Source of the DNA: Fistularia commersonii
Taxonomy: Eukaryota; Chordata; Actinopteri; Syngnathiformes; Fistulariidae
Assembly (NCBI GenBank): GCA_037954325.1
Contig: JBBMNZ010000015.1
Span: 4,320,001 to 4,384,000, forward strand
Direction: 5' to 3'
Length of the DNA: 64,000 nucleotides
Part shown: in pieces, positions 62,531-64,000 of the stretch
Layout: each line of letters opens with the position of its first letter
How positions within the stretch are numbered: the first letter of the stretch is position 1
Notes under the pieces: model-generated
What the model saw: the letters and a program-made list of their open reading frames with translations, nothing else
Database searches by the model: none
Told to the model about the DNA's origin: nothing
Made by a program: the position numbers and the translations under genes

Positions 62531-63080
62531 ATGTGTCGAAGTCAGATGGAGGTTAAACTCAAAAGTTGTGGTGACCAAAGTGTTTGAAAACAACTTTGCT
62601 ACTCCCGTGTGAGGTTTTGTTCATTGTGAGGGCGGCTACCTCGGCGTTTGCAAAACAGGTGAAATCAGATTTCCATTAAGCTGAGTTATAGTTCTTAATT
62701 CAGTTTTCTGCAGCTTTGTGATCTAGAACCGTGAGTCAATTTGCATGACTCACAATATTTCACAGAGGTAAGGCAATTTTGGCCTCCATCCTTCCTGCCA
62801 TTATTGTTTTTCCCCCTCCCCCTAGCTTCATGGCAGCCCTGTATGTTCTTTGTGAGGACTTTGACCATTGTTCTGTTATATTGTGTCTTCATGGCATAAA
62901 TCATAAGCAGTCATCTGCCTTTGCAGATGCTTAGTTAGGGAATTTTAGAAACAGTCGGCCACATCTTCAAGGCATTTATGTTGACCTGCCAGACAGAAAG
63001 GTATTTTTTGCTTGATTTGACAAAGGAGAGGTTTTATATTTGCCGTGCATTTTTTCCCTTTCTTCCACAGTACTTTTATA

Positions 63081-63082
<2 letters not shown>
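62531..63082. other. Unique intergenic DNA
   Basis: No gene. 62690-62900 is moderately GC-balanced and may extend the neighbouring regulatory candidate. Confidence 0.45.

Positions 63083-63143
<61 letters not shown>
63083..63143. repeat. (GT)n microsatellite
   Basis: About 30 perfect units. Confidence 0.96.
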
Positions 63144-63145
<2 letters not shown>

Positions 63146-63370
63146 GTTTTTGCATATTAACCTGCCGTGTCAACATAAGTATGCCTCGTCATCACCTTGC
63201 TTTGCATATGAAACTCATGAATAGTGTGTTTTGCAACACATTAAAGTCTGGAAAACCAGCTCTCCAGTGACCTCCTCATGTGTCCTCAAAGGCCATGGAG
63301 GGGAGGAGGGAGTAGTAATTGATAGAGATATTCAAGGCTTTTGGCAAACAGCCCGAGGGGAAAAACTTGG
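63144..63370. promoter_or_regulatory. Candidate conserved non-coding element
   Basis: CTTTGCATATGAAACTCATG (octamer-like), TAGTAATTGATAGAGAT and TTTGGCAAACAGCCCGAGG (NFI-like) in one unique block. No coding frame. Confidence 0.36.
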
Positions 63371-64000
63371 CATAATGACAAAAATATTTTTGACATGTTA
63401 ATCAAATGTCAAATCACAACAATGAATGCTCTGATGGTATACTTTCAAAGCAAGGTAGCGTAATCAGATTCCTTTGAGTTTGTCCCTATTTCTTACTGGG
63501 AGTGCCTTTTTCTTATTTATTTATTTACTTATTCATTTATTTCTTTTATTCTCCTTCAGAGATAATAACAGTGCAGTTAAGTCTGCATTTTTCTCCCTCC
63601 TGTGAGGAACTATCAAAAGGGATGATTTATCACTGACAAGGAAAACAATGAAATCGGCAGCTCTGAGACTATTTTTATCTGAATATACACCTAAATATAT
63701 TTAACTGACCAAGAGGGGAGAATGTAATGCCTTTCAATAAACCAAGATAAAGGACTCCAATGGTACTTTGATTTCACTGTCTTGGAACAAAGTACAGTGG
63801 ACTCTTCTATAAATCTTGATAATGCCTTGACCTGGTGGAGGGGGCGCATGTTATCTGAATGAAAGAGATAAAAAGTGGAGTATAAAGTGCTGTACTTCTT
63901 TTTATGTTATAGGAAAAAAAAATGAATATGAGTGGTTTACATACAGTTTGTTGTTAGTATATTCTTACTGTGTATCAATGAGAGAGTTCGAGCAACTAAT
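63371..64000. other. Gene-free DNA to the window end
   Basis: A TTTA-rich run lies near 63515-63550. GGATGATTTATCACTGACAA near 63620 could be part of another regulatory block. Nothing else recognised. Confidence 0.45.

Overview
The window is vertebrate nuclear DNA, almost certainly from a ray-finned (teleost) fish. The evidence is one intron-containing vertebrate transcription-factor gene, very dense (CA)n/(GT)n and other microsatellites, and a mix of old mobile elements typical of fish: RTE-type, Rex3-like, Rex1-like and Tx1-like LINEs, Tc1/mariner and hAT transposons, and a tRNA-derived SINE. There are no bacterial-style operons, rRNA genes or CRISPR arrays.

Positions 1-299 are the end of an intron. 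Positions 300-2299 are the last coding exon of bcl11b (CTIP2), with six C2H2 zinc fingers and an acidic tract. A long AT-rich 3' UTR follows to about 5.05 kb, with a good poly(A) signal at 5030-5035. This is the only functional protein-coding exon I can support. The remaining ~59 kb lies downstream of the gene and looks like a gene desert.

From 5 to 11.6 kb the desert is mostly unique AT-rich DNA with several short GC-balanced, homeodomain-site-rich blocks that look like conserved non-coding elements. From 11.6 to 25.3 kb it is a graveyard of mobile elements: an internally deleted RTE-type LINE with a small hAT element nested in it (8-bp target duplication), a near full-length but broken Tx1-like LINE on the minus strand, a SINE, an unidentified decayed coding-like tract, an internally deleted Rex3-like LINE and a Tc1/mariner relic. 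From 25.3 to 51 kb it is mostly unique AT-rich DNA with microsatellites, scattered repeat copies, candidate regulatory blocks and an unidentified exon-like pair at 47.5 kb. At 51.5 kb there is a clean 5'-truncated RTE-type insertion with a 17-bp target duplication. From 54 to 57.6 kb there is a second nested repeat cluster (SINE inside a tRNA-headed repeat, Tc1-like transposon, Rex1-like and Rex3-like LINE fragments). The last 4 kb again looks rich in candidate regulatory blocks.

The mammalian BCL11B gene is known to be controlled by distant enhancers in its downstream desert. By inference, the unique blocks here could be the fish counterpart. Sequence alignment would be needed to prove this; I ran none.
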